Shown: piece after piece, positions 25,752-33,372 of the stretch
Position numbering within the stretch: the first letter of the stretch is position 1
Layout of the letters: each line of letters starts with the position of its first letter
NCBI GenBank assembly: GCA_028876495.1
Contig: JAGWRO010000055.1
Span: 1-64,000, forward strand
Direction: 5' to 3'
DNA: 64,000 nucleotides
Source of the DNA: Bacteroidota bacterium
GTDB lineage: Bacteria; Bacteroidota; Bacteroidia; Chitinophagales; Chitinophagaceae
Position numbers and translations under genes: made by a program
The notes under the pieces: model-generated
What the model saw: the letters and a program-made list of their open reading frames with translations, nothing else
Databases searched by the model: none
Told to the model about the DNA's origin: nothing

Positions 25752-26144
25752 CTATTTTACTCTATCAAAATAATGTGTAAATCCATCTGACACCATGTAA
25801 TCGCGAAGAACGAGTTGTTTATTTTGAATTGTATAAATTTCTCCATTCGGATCTCCCAGGAAAGCCGGGATGAAGTGAATAATTCTTCCATAAGTTGTAT
25901 CGAAAGTTATAGAATATCTTCCATTCGATGTAATGGTTCCATACGTCATCCAGTTATAACTTGAATCAGAGTTGATGACTAAAATATCTTTTTCATTTGC
26001 TCCGGGTTTTATAGTCGTAGTAGCAACTCCGCCCCTGGAATAACTCCATTGCCATTGGCCGGTAAGATCTGAATTCGTCTTCTTGCAGGAATTAAAAAGG
26101 AGCAATAAAAATGAGGTTAGTAAAACCAGAAAGAAATTTTTCAT
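25752..26144 (-). CDS. Lipocalin-like lipoprotein
   Basis: The ATG at 26144 begins MKNFFLVLLTSFLLLLFNSC, a lipoprotein signal. The body (LTGQWQWSYSRGG, then TYGTITSNGRYSITFD and KQLVLRDYMVSDGFTHYF) fits the small lipocalin-like fold common in Bacteroidota lipoproteins. Its function is unknown. It is convergent with the LVIVD lipoprotein. Confidence 0.65.
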   Translation of the reverse strand: MKNFFLVLLTSFLLLLFNSCKKTNSDLTGQWQWSYSRGGVATTTIKPGANEKDILVINSDSSYNWMTYGTITSNGRYSITFDTTYGRIIHFIPAFLGDPNGEIYTIQNKQLVLRDYMVSDGFTHYFDRVK

Positions 26145-26384
26145 AGATCGTAATTTAAGGTAGGACAGCTTCAAATGAAGATTCGTTGCATTTAGTTTTG
26201 AAGATAAAATTATTATTGTCGGTACTTAAGTAAAAGATAGTAAAGCCACCACTTTCTCTGGCGCCCAACCTGTGCTTAACTGTTACTTATTCCATCCTTT
26301 AAAAGAACAATTGGTTAAAAGTAACGAACGGTCACACAAAACTTTCTCATTGCTTTAGTTTATTAATGGTTTAAAAAAATAATT

Positions 26385-26660
26385 TTAAAAATGATATTTT
26401 ATATCAAACCTGCCATCGGTAATGTTAAGCGTGTCGCAATTGGGAATAGGGATTCGGCAATTGAATGTCCCGGATTCTATCATATTAATTGTATCAAGTT
26501 TTGAATAAGTAATTGATCCAACAACTTTAGTTACGGGAGGGAAACCAGAACTTATTCCTGAGCAAGTGGAATCTGTTCCATATAAGAAGCTTGTTGATAA
26601 AGTATCGTGCAATGAATAGGAAATATTTATTTGCCGGTTTTTAATAATTGTTCCAATTGC
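26385..26660 (-). pseudogene. C-terminal fragment of a DUF6252-like lipoprotein
   Basis: The frame TINMIESGTFNCRIPIPNC, ending LNITDGRFDIKYHF, looks like the C-terminus of a Bacteroidota lipoprotein family. It has no signal peptide. The only start in it is a TTG at 26612, while the frame stays open to a stop at 26661-26663. The 5' part is therefore missing, probably lost in a rearrangement beside the integrase gene. Confidence 0.5.
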
Positions 26661-26889
26661 TTAGAACTGATAGAAATTGGTGCCAAAAGTGCCCCCGCGT
26701 TTAAGGGTTCGAACCGCGGATCCTCGGCTATTAAGGAAGGTGTTCGAAATTCTATACTTAGCAAAACCATTTGAATTTTGATCAAATTGAAAAGTGTTTT
26801 TATATATAAGTTTAAAAAATACTTTAGTAATTGAGTACTCATGCTCCATTTGTTGCTTTCATTTCAATGGATTTTGCAAACTCCTTTTC

Positions 26890-28110
26890 TCATTTATTGC
26901 ATAACCTATTTTTCAAATTTTTCATATCCTCGCTTACCTTCATATCTAATATTTTTGCATAATGCTGGGTAGTTTTTAAATTCCTATGCCCCAGCATTTT
27001 AGAGACCGTTTCAATCGGAACTCCGTTGCTTAATGTCACTGTAGTAGCAAAAGTATGCCTGGCTATATGGTAAGTAAGATTTTTAGTTATGCCGCATACA
27101 TCAGCTATTTCCTTAAGGTATGCATTCATTTTTTGATTACTTAAGACTGGTAATACCTTATCTCCAAATTTGCATTGTGGGTGTTTGGTATAGCGTTCCA
27201 GGATATGTAAAGCAGGCGGCAACAACGGAATTCGGGAAGAACTGTCGGTTTTTTGCCGCCTGGTAAAAATCCATTTTTCGCCATCTATACCAATCCTTAT
27301 TTCAGACCGTTTCAATTTTTGTACATCTGCGTATGCCAGGCCTGAATAACAACTAAAAAGAAAAATGTCTTTTACTATTGAAAGCCTTTCCGCCGAAAAG
27401 CTTTTTGCTGAAAGGAGCTGCAATTCATGCTCAGTTAAGGCTGTCCGTTCAACTTCCCTTTTTGCCATATTAAAGCCAATGAAAGGATCTTTCTGAAGCC
27501 ACCCATTTTTTAAACATCGGATCACAATCTTTTTGAAATTGGCCAAGTACTTCATCGTCGTATTATGGCCACAATTGCGAACGCTTTTCAACCAGAACTC
27601 ATATTCTGTAATGAATTCATAATTCAGTTTATCAATTGCAATATCATTTAGTTTGAATTTCCATTGCAGAAACGATTCTGTATGTCTGTAGGAAGTTTCA
27701 TATCTCTCCAATGTACCAGGCGCATATTCCCGGTTAACCAATGCAGCCATTTGAGTATTGTGATGTTTGAAGACTTCAAGCAGCATATACTTTGGGTTAT
27801 TGTTTCTTCCGAGAAGTTCATTTTTAATAGTTTCGGCTGTAAGCTCTTTATCCATTTCGATAAGCCTTCGTTTAGTCTCAAACACCTTTTGTTGTAGGGT
27901 ATCGAGGTAGTAGTTAAATTCCCTGGCAGCTTCACTTTTACCATATAATCTTCCGGCAGATACATTCCAATTATCCGGATCACACTTTCTTTTTGTACTG
28001 ACCTCTGAGTAGATGCCATCAACAGTAATTCGCAGGTAAACAGTCAATTCATTGGTAGAAACACTCTTATTTTTTTTGAGGTGAAAAAATAAACCAAAAC
28101 TCTGATCCAT
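26890..28110 (-). CDS. Tyrosine recombinase (integrase), Bacteroidota type
   Basis: The full-length 406-residue protein has an N-terminal arm-binding domain (1-90), a SAM-like core-binding domain (about 100-200) and a catalytic domain (215-400). HIARHTFATT supplies His/Arg and LGHRNLKTTQHYAKI supplies the His and Tyr nucleophile. The first catalytic Arg is replaced in GLAYADV, as in IntDOT-like enzymes, which lack Arg I. It is read away from the tRNA-Ser gene, whose 3' end is 261 bases from the integrase start. This is the usual arrangement for an element inserted in a tRNA 3' end. A truncated relative lies at 301-1017. Confidence 0.9.
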   Translation of the reverse strand: MDQSFGLFFHLKKNKSVSTNELTVYLRITVDGIYSEVSTKRKCDPDNWNVSAGRLYGKSEAAREFNYYLDTLQQKVFETKRRLIEMDKELTAETIKNELLGRNNNPKYMLLEVFKHHNTQMAALVNREYAPGTLERYETSYRHTESFLQWKFKLNDIAIDKLNYEFITEYEFWLKSVRNCGHNTTMKYLANFKKIVIRCLKNGWLQKDPFIGFNMAKREVERTALTEHELQLLSAKSFSAERLSIVKDIFLFSCYSGLAYADVQKLKRSEIRIGIDGEKWIFTRRQKTDSSSRIPLLPPALHILERYTKHPQCKFGDKVLPVLSNQKMNAYLKEIADVCGITKNLTYHIARHTFATTVTLSNGVPIETVSKMLGHRNLKTTQHYAKILDMKVSEDMKNLKNRLCNK

Positions 28111-28304
28111 AAAACATACTATTTAGGGTTATAAAATTACAGTTAACGCATAATAAAATCCATACATGCGTTTTTGTAAAATGTTAAAAAACAGAGACTT
28201 ATGTAAAGTTGCTGGAGTCATTGGTAAAGTGGAGTATGACTCCACGAATGACTCCACCTAAAAAGCTATAAAATGGAGTAAATAGCAGTAAAGCTGAAAA
28301 TAAA

Positions 28305-28336
28305 AACTCCCGTAAACACTGGGTTTTACGGGAGTT
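28305..28336. terminator. Strong 12-bp hairpin between integrase and tRNA-Ser
   Basis: The stem AACTCCCGTAAA / TTTACGGGAGTT is perfect with an eight-base loop. It lies just beyond the 3' end of the tRNA-Ser gene (which is read leftward) and so should terminate the tRNA transcript. A-rich and T-rich flanks are weak on both sides. Confidence 0.6.
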
Positions 28337-28371
28337 CTAAACTTATGCTTATTCTAAATAACTGATTTCAG

Positions 28372-28456
28372 CGGAGAGAGAGGGATTCGAACCCCCGGAG
28401 GTGTGACCCTCAACGGTTTTCAAGACCGCCTCATTAAACCGCTCTGACATCTCTCC
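28372..28456 (-). tRNA. tRNA-Ser (anticodon UGA)
   Basis: Read on the minus strand, the 7-bp acceptor stem GGAGAGA/TCTCTCC is intact with G as discriminator. The anticodon loop CTTGAAA sits on a GGCGG(T)/ACCG stem, a long variable arm typical of serine tRNA follows, and GGTTCGAATCC forms the T arm. CCA is not encoded. It is the probable attachment target of the neighbouring integrase; I could not find a second copy of its 3' end in the window. Confidence 0.92.
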
Positions 28457-28570
28457 GGCGCAAAAGTAAGGTTTGGGATTTAATCAAAAAATAAATTCTT
28501 GAATTTTTTTTAAAGTAATTTTTACTAAATGATTTTGTCTTTTTCAGCAGCCAACTGGAAGCAAAAAAAA

Positions 28571-28589
28571 CCGTCTCCTTTGGAGACGG
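28571..28589 (-). terminator. Rho-independent terminator after the small lipoprotein
   Basis: CCGTCTCC/GGAGACGG with a three-base loop is followed, on the minus strand, by eight T. It lies about 57 bases after the stop of the lipoprotein gene at 28646. Confidence 0.85.
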
Positions 28590-28645
28590 CTCTTAGATTG
28601 CCAGTCAAATAAACATTGTAAGCAATAAAAATAACTATATTATGA

Positions 28646-28852
28646 TTATTTCTTTGTTGTATCTGCACTCATTTTGCTAGTTGAATCAGTAGCCATTTTT
28701 GTAGTATCCATAGTTGCAGGAGCTGCACTTGAATCTGTAGCTGTAACTGTTGTTGTTGTTGAATCAGTTGTTGTAGCTTCTGTTGAAGATGAGTTACCAT
28801 TACAAGCTGTTAAAAAAGCAGCTACTGTGAAAACGAGCAATAATTTTTTCAT
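28646..28852 (-). CDS. Small Thr/Ser-rich lipoprotein
   Basis: I chose the ATG at 28852 (MKKLLLVFTVAAFLTAC), which gives a clean lipobox with Cys at residue 17. An upstream ATG at 28897 adds 15 non-signal residues. The 51 residues after the lipobox are almost entirely Thr, Ser, Ala, Asp and Lys, a disordered surface tail. It is divergent from the ECF sigma factor gene, and both have the same GGGTTAC..GTAT element upstream. It is probably a product of that regulon. Confidence 0.75.
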   Translation of the reverse strand: MKKLLLVFTVAAFLTACNGNSSSTEATTTDSTTTTVTATDSSAAPATMDTTKMATDSTSKMSADTTKK

Positions 28853-28904
28853 TTTGTTTAATTTTAGATTTTTTAAATATTTATTATTTATACCCATTTT
28901 TTAA

Positions 28905-28974
28905 AAAAGTAACCCAACTATAAAATTTTTTTAAAAATTTATTTGGGTTACTTTTCCATTTTATAAGTATTAAT
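28905..28974. promoter_or_regulatory. Divergent ECF-type promoters with mirror-image motifs
   Basis: A perfect 13-bp inverted repeat, AAAAGTAACCCAA (28905-28917) and TTGGGTTACTTTT (28943-28955), is separated by 25 AT-rich bases. Reading outward in each direction, GGGTTAC is followed after exactly 15 bases by GTATTAAT (28967-28974, toward the sigma gene) or GTATAAAT (toward the lipoprotein). This looks like a -35/-10 pair for one ECF sigma factor used twice. The sigma-side -10 lies 10 bases before the GTG start, so its mRNA would be almost leaderless. Confidence 0.65.
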
Positions 28975-28984
28975 TATTAGTTGA

Positions 28985-29554
28985 GTGAAAACGATTGAAC
29001 AGGAAACAATTTTGTTAAAAGGTCTTGCAGCCAATGATACAGAAGCCATTGAAACTATTTACCGGGATAATTTTACAGTAATCAAGGCTTTTATAATAAA
29101 AAATAACGGTTATACAGACGATGCGTTAGATGTTTTCCAGGAGGCGATGATCGTTTTATTCGAAAAAGCTAAATCAGGTTCTTTTACATTAAGCTGCCAG
29201 TTGCAAACTTACCTGTATTCAATTTGCCGGCGGCTATGGTTAAAAAAATTACAAAATCAAAACCGGTTTAACCCTTCAATAGAAATTATCGAGGAAATTG
29301 TGCCGGTGGATGACGAAATTGAATATCATGAAAAAAAGAATAGTGATTTTCTTTTTATGGAAAGCGCATTGAAAAAGATAGGAGAGCCTTGCAAGAGTTT
29401 GTTGGAGGCTTTTTACCTGGAAAAAAAATCAATGCCGGAAATAGCTGATTCTTTTGGATATACTAACGCAGACAATGCAAAAACGCAGAAATATAAATGC
29501 CTTGTGAGATTAAAAAAAATATTCTTCGCACAATACAATAAAAATAAGGACTAA
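28985..29554 (+). CDS. ECF-type RNA polymerase sigma factor
   Basis: The 189-residue protein has sigma region 2 (around 20-85; NDTEAIETIYRDNF, DDALDVFQEAMIVLFEKA, LQTYLYSICRRLWLKKLQ) and region 4 (around 125-185; KSLLEAFYLEKKSMPEIADS). The start must be the GTG at 28985 because a TGA lies directly upstream in frame. The next gene begins one base after its stop codon and encodes a membrane-anchored protein with an anti-sigma-like N-terminus, the expected regulator. It is probably autoregulated through the divergent motif. Confidence 0.85.
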   Translation: MKTIEQETILLKGLAANDTEAIETIYRDNFTVIKAFIIKNNGYTDDALDVFQEAMIVLFEKAKSGSFTLSCQLQTYLYSICRRLWLKKLQNQNRFNPSIEIIEEIVPVDDEIEYHEKKNSDFLFMESALKKIGEPCKSLLEAFYLEKKSMPEIADSFGYTNADNAKTQKYKCLVRLKKIFFAQYNKNKD

Positions 29555-29555
29555 A

Positions 29556-30659
29556 ATGGAAGATAATCTACTTTTTGACGCGATTGAAAGATATCGGAAC
29601 AATCAAATGGATGAGAAGGAGAAATTGTTTTTTGAAGAATTGAAGAAAAATAATCCTGAAATTGACCAAATGGTTGCGGAACATTCTTTTTTTCTTGATG
29701 AACTTGAAAGAATGAGTGAACAAAAAAAACTTCGGCATAATTTGAAAGAAGCTGAAAGCAAGCTCATTAATGAGGGACTTATTTCAGGAAGTAATGGAAA
29801 AGCAAAAGCCAAAATCATCTATTTATGGAACCGTTACCGGCGTACGATTGCTGTAGCTGCTGCTATCGCCTGCATTGTTTCTTTAAGCACTGCTACCGTT
29901 ATTTCTAAATATTCTGAAACTAAGAAAGAGGCTGTTATTACCCCTCTTGTTGATAACAAACTAAATCAGTTTGAATATAAGCTGAATGAAATTGAACACA
30001 AATTAAAAGATGCAACCACTGCTGCTCCTGTACGGCCTAAATTTAAAGCCGATTTTAGGGCTACCGGATTTTTAATTGATGGCAGAGGTTATTTAATTAC
30101 CAATGCACATGTTGTGGAAAATGCTAAGAACCTGATAGTGGAAAATAAAAAAGGCGATCAATTTTACGCACAAGAAGTTTATTCAAATCCTGCAACCGAT
30201 CTGGCAATTCTAAAAATAACAGACACCTCTTTCCGACAGGTAAATGGTCTTCCTTATACTTTCCCAAAATCTGCCGCTGAACTTGCAGAGCCTATATTTA
30301 CCTTGGGCTATCCGCGCGAGGAAGTGGTATATGGAGAAGGCTATTTAAGTGCAAAATCCGGGTATTATGGAGATACTACTTCATACCAAATCAGCATTTC
30401 AGCCAATCCGGGTAATAGTGGCGGTCCTGTAATTAATAAAAATGGTGAAGTGATTGGCATTATCAGCAGTAAAGAAACAAACGCCGACGGTGTGGTTTTT
30501 GCTATCAAATCGCAAAATATATATGATGCCTTGAGGCAAGTGAAGAAAGATAAGGGCATTACTATTAAACCGCCAACTGTCAATACTTTAAAAGGGTTTG
30601 CCCGAGTGAAACAAGTAAAAAAACTGGAGGATTTTGTTTATAAGGTAAAAGGAAATTAA
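29556..30659 (+). CDS. Membrane protein fusing an anti-sigma-like N-terminus to a trypsin-like serine protease
   Basis: Of 367 residues, the first 85 are charged and helical (FDAIERYRNNQMDEKEKLFF) like the cytoplasmic part of anti-sigma factors. A single transmembrane segment lies near 95-115 (TIAVAAAIACIVSLSTATVI), and residues 165-340 are a DegP-like S1 protease. Its triad is readable: NAHVV (His), TDLAIL (Asp) and NPGNSGGPV (Ser). No PDZ domain follows, though a Lys-rich tail does. The gene is coupled to the ECF gene. The topology would place the protease in the periplasm, suggesting that envelope damage sensing and sigma release are joined in one protein. Confidence 0.75.
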   Translation: MEDNLLFDAIERYRNNQMDEKEKLFFEELKKNNPEIDQMVAEHSFFLDELERMSEQKKLRHNLKEAESKLINEGLISGSNGKAKAKIIYLWNRYRRTIAVAAAIACIVSLSTATVISKYSETKKEAVITPLVDNKLNQFEYKLNEIEHKLKDATTAAPVRPKFKADFRATGFLIDGRGYLITNAHVVENAKNLIVENKKGDQFYAQEVYSNPATDLAILKITDTSFRQVNGLPYTFPKSAAELAEPIFTLGYPREEVVYGEGYLSAKSGYYGDTTSYQISISANPGNSGGPVINKNGEVIGIISSKETNADGVVFAIKSQNIYDALRQVKKDKGITIKPPTVNTLKGFARVKQVKKLEDFVYKVKGN

Positions 30660-30695
30660 TTTTTTTAATTTAATACAAAAGTGGTTGACAAAAAT

Positions 30696-30713
30696 AGCCC
30701 GGTTTTCCGGGCT
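30696..30713. terminator. Terminator after the protease gene
   Basis: AGCCCGG/CCGGGCT with a TTTT loop is followed by TATTTTT and preceded by AAAAAT, so it can work in both directions, for the sigma/protease operon and for the convergent gene at 30765. Confidence 0.85.
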
Positions 30714-30764
30714 ATTTTTATTGCAGTAGACAAATAAATAAATTAAATTTTTATTCTGATGTGG

Positions 30765-31664
30765 TTAAGAAAATAAATGTTCAGGATACTCTCCGGCTGC
30801 AATTAATTTATTAATATCTTCTTTTACCTGCGGCGCGTCTTCTTTATAAGTAACACCAAACCATTGTGCAGAAGTAGGAATTACTTTTATTTCTCCTTTG
30901 CCTTCGCCAATAAAGGAATCACCGATAATTGGGATAAAAAATTCTGCTTTCGGATTCGTTCCGTTTTCCTGCAAAAATCTAAAAAATAACTTTTGAATGT
31001 ATTCAAATACATTCGGATCAAATCCCCAAAAATTCATACTTACCACAGTATCTGCAGGCAAAGGAACTTTAAGTGCATCTTCAGTATAATAAATTTTTCC
31101 GTTTTCAGGAAAAATTTTAGTGCGTTCATTAATATGCGTTAAGTTTCCTTCCTGGTCTACTTCACAAACACCGCGGCTCACTGTTCCATTTTCTGAAATG
31201 GTTTTTGAAAGTTCGTAACCAATAATGCAATATTTTTTGGGCGATACTTCTTCTGTAAGAAATTTCACCGCTTTTTCAAAAGCATCTCTTCCATAAAAAT
31301 CATCTGCATTGATAACAGCAAAAGGTTCCTTAATCGCATCTTTAGCACATAAAACAGCGTGGGCCGTTCCCCATGGTTTAACTCTCTCTTCAGGCAAATT
31401 AAAACCTTCTGTAAATGAATTCATTTCCTGGATCACATATGCTGTTTTTACTTTTCCTTTTAATTTTGGTTCAAATAAATTTTTAAATTCTTCTGCAAAA
31501 GATTCACGGATAATAAATACAACTTTTCCGAAGCCGCTGGCTATCGCATCGTAAATCGAGTAATCCATAATTGTTTCACCATGCGGACCAAACGCATCCA
31601 TTTGCTTAATACCTCCATAACGGCTTCCCATTCCTGCTGCTAAAATTAAAAGTGTTGGTTTCAT
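30765..31664 (-). CDS. Sugar-phosphate nucleotidyltransferase
   Basis: The 299-residue protein starts LILAAGMGSRYGGIKQMDAF, the nucleotide-binding signature of NTP-transferase enzymes, here with GSRYGG instead of the usual GTRL. INADDFYG (around 119-126) supplies the metal-binding Asp. The rest follows the single-domain fold, without a left-handed beta-helix acyltransferase. It makes nucleotide sugars for glycans, but the exact sugar cannot be read. It is monocistronic here and ends by the terminator at 30696. Confidence 0.8.
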   Translation of the reverse strand: MKPTLLILAAGMGSRYGGIKQMDAFGPHGETIMDYSIYDAIASGFGKVVFIIRESFAEEFKNLFEPKLKGKVKTAYVIQEMNSFTEGFNLPEERVKPWGTAHAVLCAKDAIKEPFAVINADDFYGRDAFEKAVKFLTEEVSPKKYCIIGYELSKTISENGTVSRGVCEVDQEGNLTHINERTKIFPENGKIYYTEDALKVPLPADTVVSMNFWGFDPNVFEYIQKLFFRFLQENGTNPKAEFFIPIIGDSFIGEGKGEIKVIPTSAQWFGVTYKEDAPQVKEDINKLIAAGEYPEHLFS

Positions 31665-31732
31665 CTTTATTTAATTGTGTTTATAGTATTTTTTAATAAT
31701 TAAATTGCTGCGAAAATAAGCAAGAAAGATTT

Positions 31733-32662
31733 ATGCCACAATCTCCCGATGAAGACTTATTCTTAGCAATTGATTGCAAAGCGCCACAGATTTTACAATT
31801 GAGAGATGATCTTTTTGAAAAAAAAGACCTGGAGATATCGATGCTGAGACTGGATGAAATCCATCCGATAGTTTCAGGAAATAAATTATTCAAACTTATT
31901 TATTTTCTGAAAGAGGCAAGAGATTCTGTTCACAAAACTATTATCACTTTTGGAGGAGCCTTTTCTAATCATCTTGCTGCTACTGCATTTGCTTGCGGAA
32001 AGTTGAATCTTAATTGTGTTGGAATTGTACGGGGTGAGAGGCCAAAAACTCTTTCGCACACTTTAATGTTTTGTATGCAACATGGTATGCAACTTGAATT
32101 TATCAGCCGTTCTTCTTATAGGCAAATAGATAAAGATTTTTTAAACGAACTTAATAATAAATATGGCAAACATGTTCTGATTCCCGAAGGAGGATTTTCT
32201 ATAAAAGGTAAAGAAGGGGCTTCGCTGATCAATAATTATATGCGTAATAAAAATTTTTCCCATGTTTCTTTGCCGGTGGGAACCGCAACCACTTTTGCAG
32301 GAATTGTTGATTCAAATGAAAGTGGATCAGAAATCATTGGTTTTGGAGTTTTAAAAAATTTTTATGATCTCGAAGAAAGATTTGCAAATCTTAAGGTTGA
32401 CTCATCAAAAAAATATTCTTTTATCGGTGATTATTATTTTGGAGGTTATGCAAAAAAAACGGCTGAATTAATTTCTTTCATGAATTGGTTTTATACCAAA
32501 CACAAAGTTCCTTTGGATTTTGTTTATACGGCCAAAATGATGTTTGGAATTTACGACCTATCGGCAAAAAATTATTTTATTCCCGGCTCTAAAATTTTAT
32601 GTATTCATACCGGAGGTTTACAGGGAAATGATTCGTTGCCAAAAGGATCAATGCTGTTTTAA
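31733..32662 (+). CDS. PLP-dependent deaminase/desulfhydrase (ACC deaminase-like)
   Basis: The 309-residue protein belongs to the tryptophan synthase beta/ACC deaminase fold. It has HPIVSGNKLFKLIYFLKEA (Lys for PLP in GNKLFKL), TFGGAFSNHLAATAFACGKL (the N in SNH binds substrate) and a GTATTFAGI phosphate-binding loop near 182-190. D-cysteine desulfhydrase and 1-aminocyclopropane-1-carboxylate deaminase are the usual names. The family is somewhat shorter than average here (about 330 typical). It is divergent from the nucleotidyltransferase. Confidence 0.75.
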   Translation: MPQSPDEDLFLAIDCKAPQILQLRDDLFEKKDLEISMLRLDEIHPIVSGNKLFKLIYFLKEARDSVHKTIITFGGAFSNHLAATAFACGKLNLNCVGIVRGERPKTLSHTLMFCMQHGMQLEFISRSSYRQIDKDFLNELNNKYGKHVLIPEGGFSIKGKEGASLINNYMRNKNFSHVSLPVGTATTFAGIVDSNESGSEIIGFGVLKNFYDLEERFANLKVDSSKKYSFIGDYYFGGYAKKTAELISFMNWFYTKHKVPLDFVYTAKMMFGIYDLSAKNYFIPGSKILCIHTGGLQGNDSLPKGSMLF

Positions 32663-32733
32663 AAAGAAAAACAATATCAATTGCAGTAAATCAACAAATA
32701 ATACAGATTTTTATCTCCTAAAAGATGAGGCCT

Positions 32734-33345
32734 TTATTTTAAGTAAATAGAATCCATATTTTCGCCGCAATGCAGCATTCCTGATTTGTATTTCGGGTCT
32801 TTTTTACCAAGATATGGGTTGTTAATTTCTGCGGTGTTACTTAGCCAGTTGGCCGGTTTATCATCTCCAAAAGCCATGGGGCAATTTTGCCAGTATAACT
32901 TTTGGCCTTCATAACCAATGGTTTTTAAGAATGGATATAAATTTTCAGAAACCATGCTAAAATCATGTCGCATTTCTGTAATATCGTTTTCTTTTAAGAT
33001 CGGATCTGCGTTGGCTTTTATATCACTTACATTTTGTTGGACAGTCATGTAAATTGAAGAATCTTTTTCCTGCAGTTCATTCAGATTAAGACTGTCTGCA
33101 GAAGCAATAAAGCTAGAAGTTTTTGCTTTTATTTCAGACGTATCTGCATCTACAAAAGCATTTTTCATTGCTACATATGAATTAATAAGCGATGTTATTT
33201 GCTGATCAAATTCAGGTGAATGTTTTTTTGAAGCATTAGTGGTTAGTTGGGGTGAAACCATAGTTTTATTGGCAGGTTTAAAAAATAAAAACCATACAGC
33301 TAATACTACAACTATTACAACAGCAACTACCAAAATTCTTTTCAT
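32734..33345 (-). CDS. DUF3347-type membrane-anchored protein
   Basis: The 203-residue protein has an N-terminal transmembrane anchor (VVAVVIVVVLAVWFLFF), then a helical body and a metal-binding-like end NCPMAFGDDKPANWLS, then LGKKDPKYKSGMLHCGE. The CPMAF..WLS..NPY..CG pattern is the DUF3347 signature, found on copper-efflux-related proteins of Bacteroidota. It lies 27 bases downstream of the aminotransferase gene on the same strand, so the two may be co-transcribed. The role is unproven. Confidence 0.75.
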   Translation of the reverse strand: MKRILVVAVVIVVVLAVWFLFFKPANKTMVSPQLTTNASKKHSPEFDQQITSLINSYVAMKNAFVDADTSEIKAKTSSFIASADSLNLNELQEKDSSIYMTVQQNVSDIKANADPILKENDITEMRHDFSMVSENLYPFLKTIGYEGQKLYWQNCPMAFGDDKPANWLSNTAEINNPYLGKKDPKYKSGMLHCGENMDSIYLK

Positions 33346-33372
33346 CTGTTTATTTTTTTCATTCCAAAAGCC

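Noticed and set aside
26690-26760. T-loop-like GGGTTCGAACC near the integrase, possible second tRNA or attachment copy
   Set aside because: No acceptor or anticodon stem can be drawn, and the sequence does not match the tRNA-Ser 3' end.
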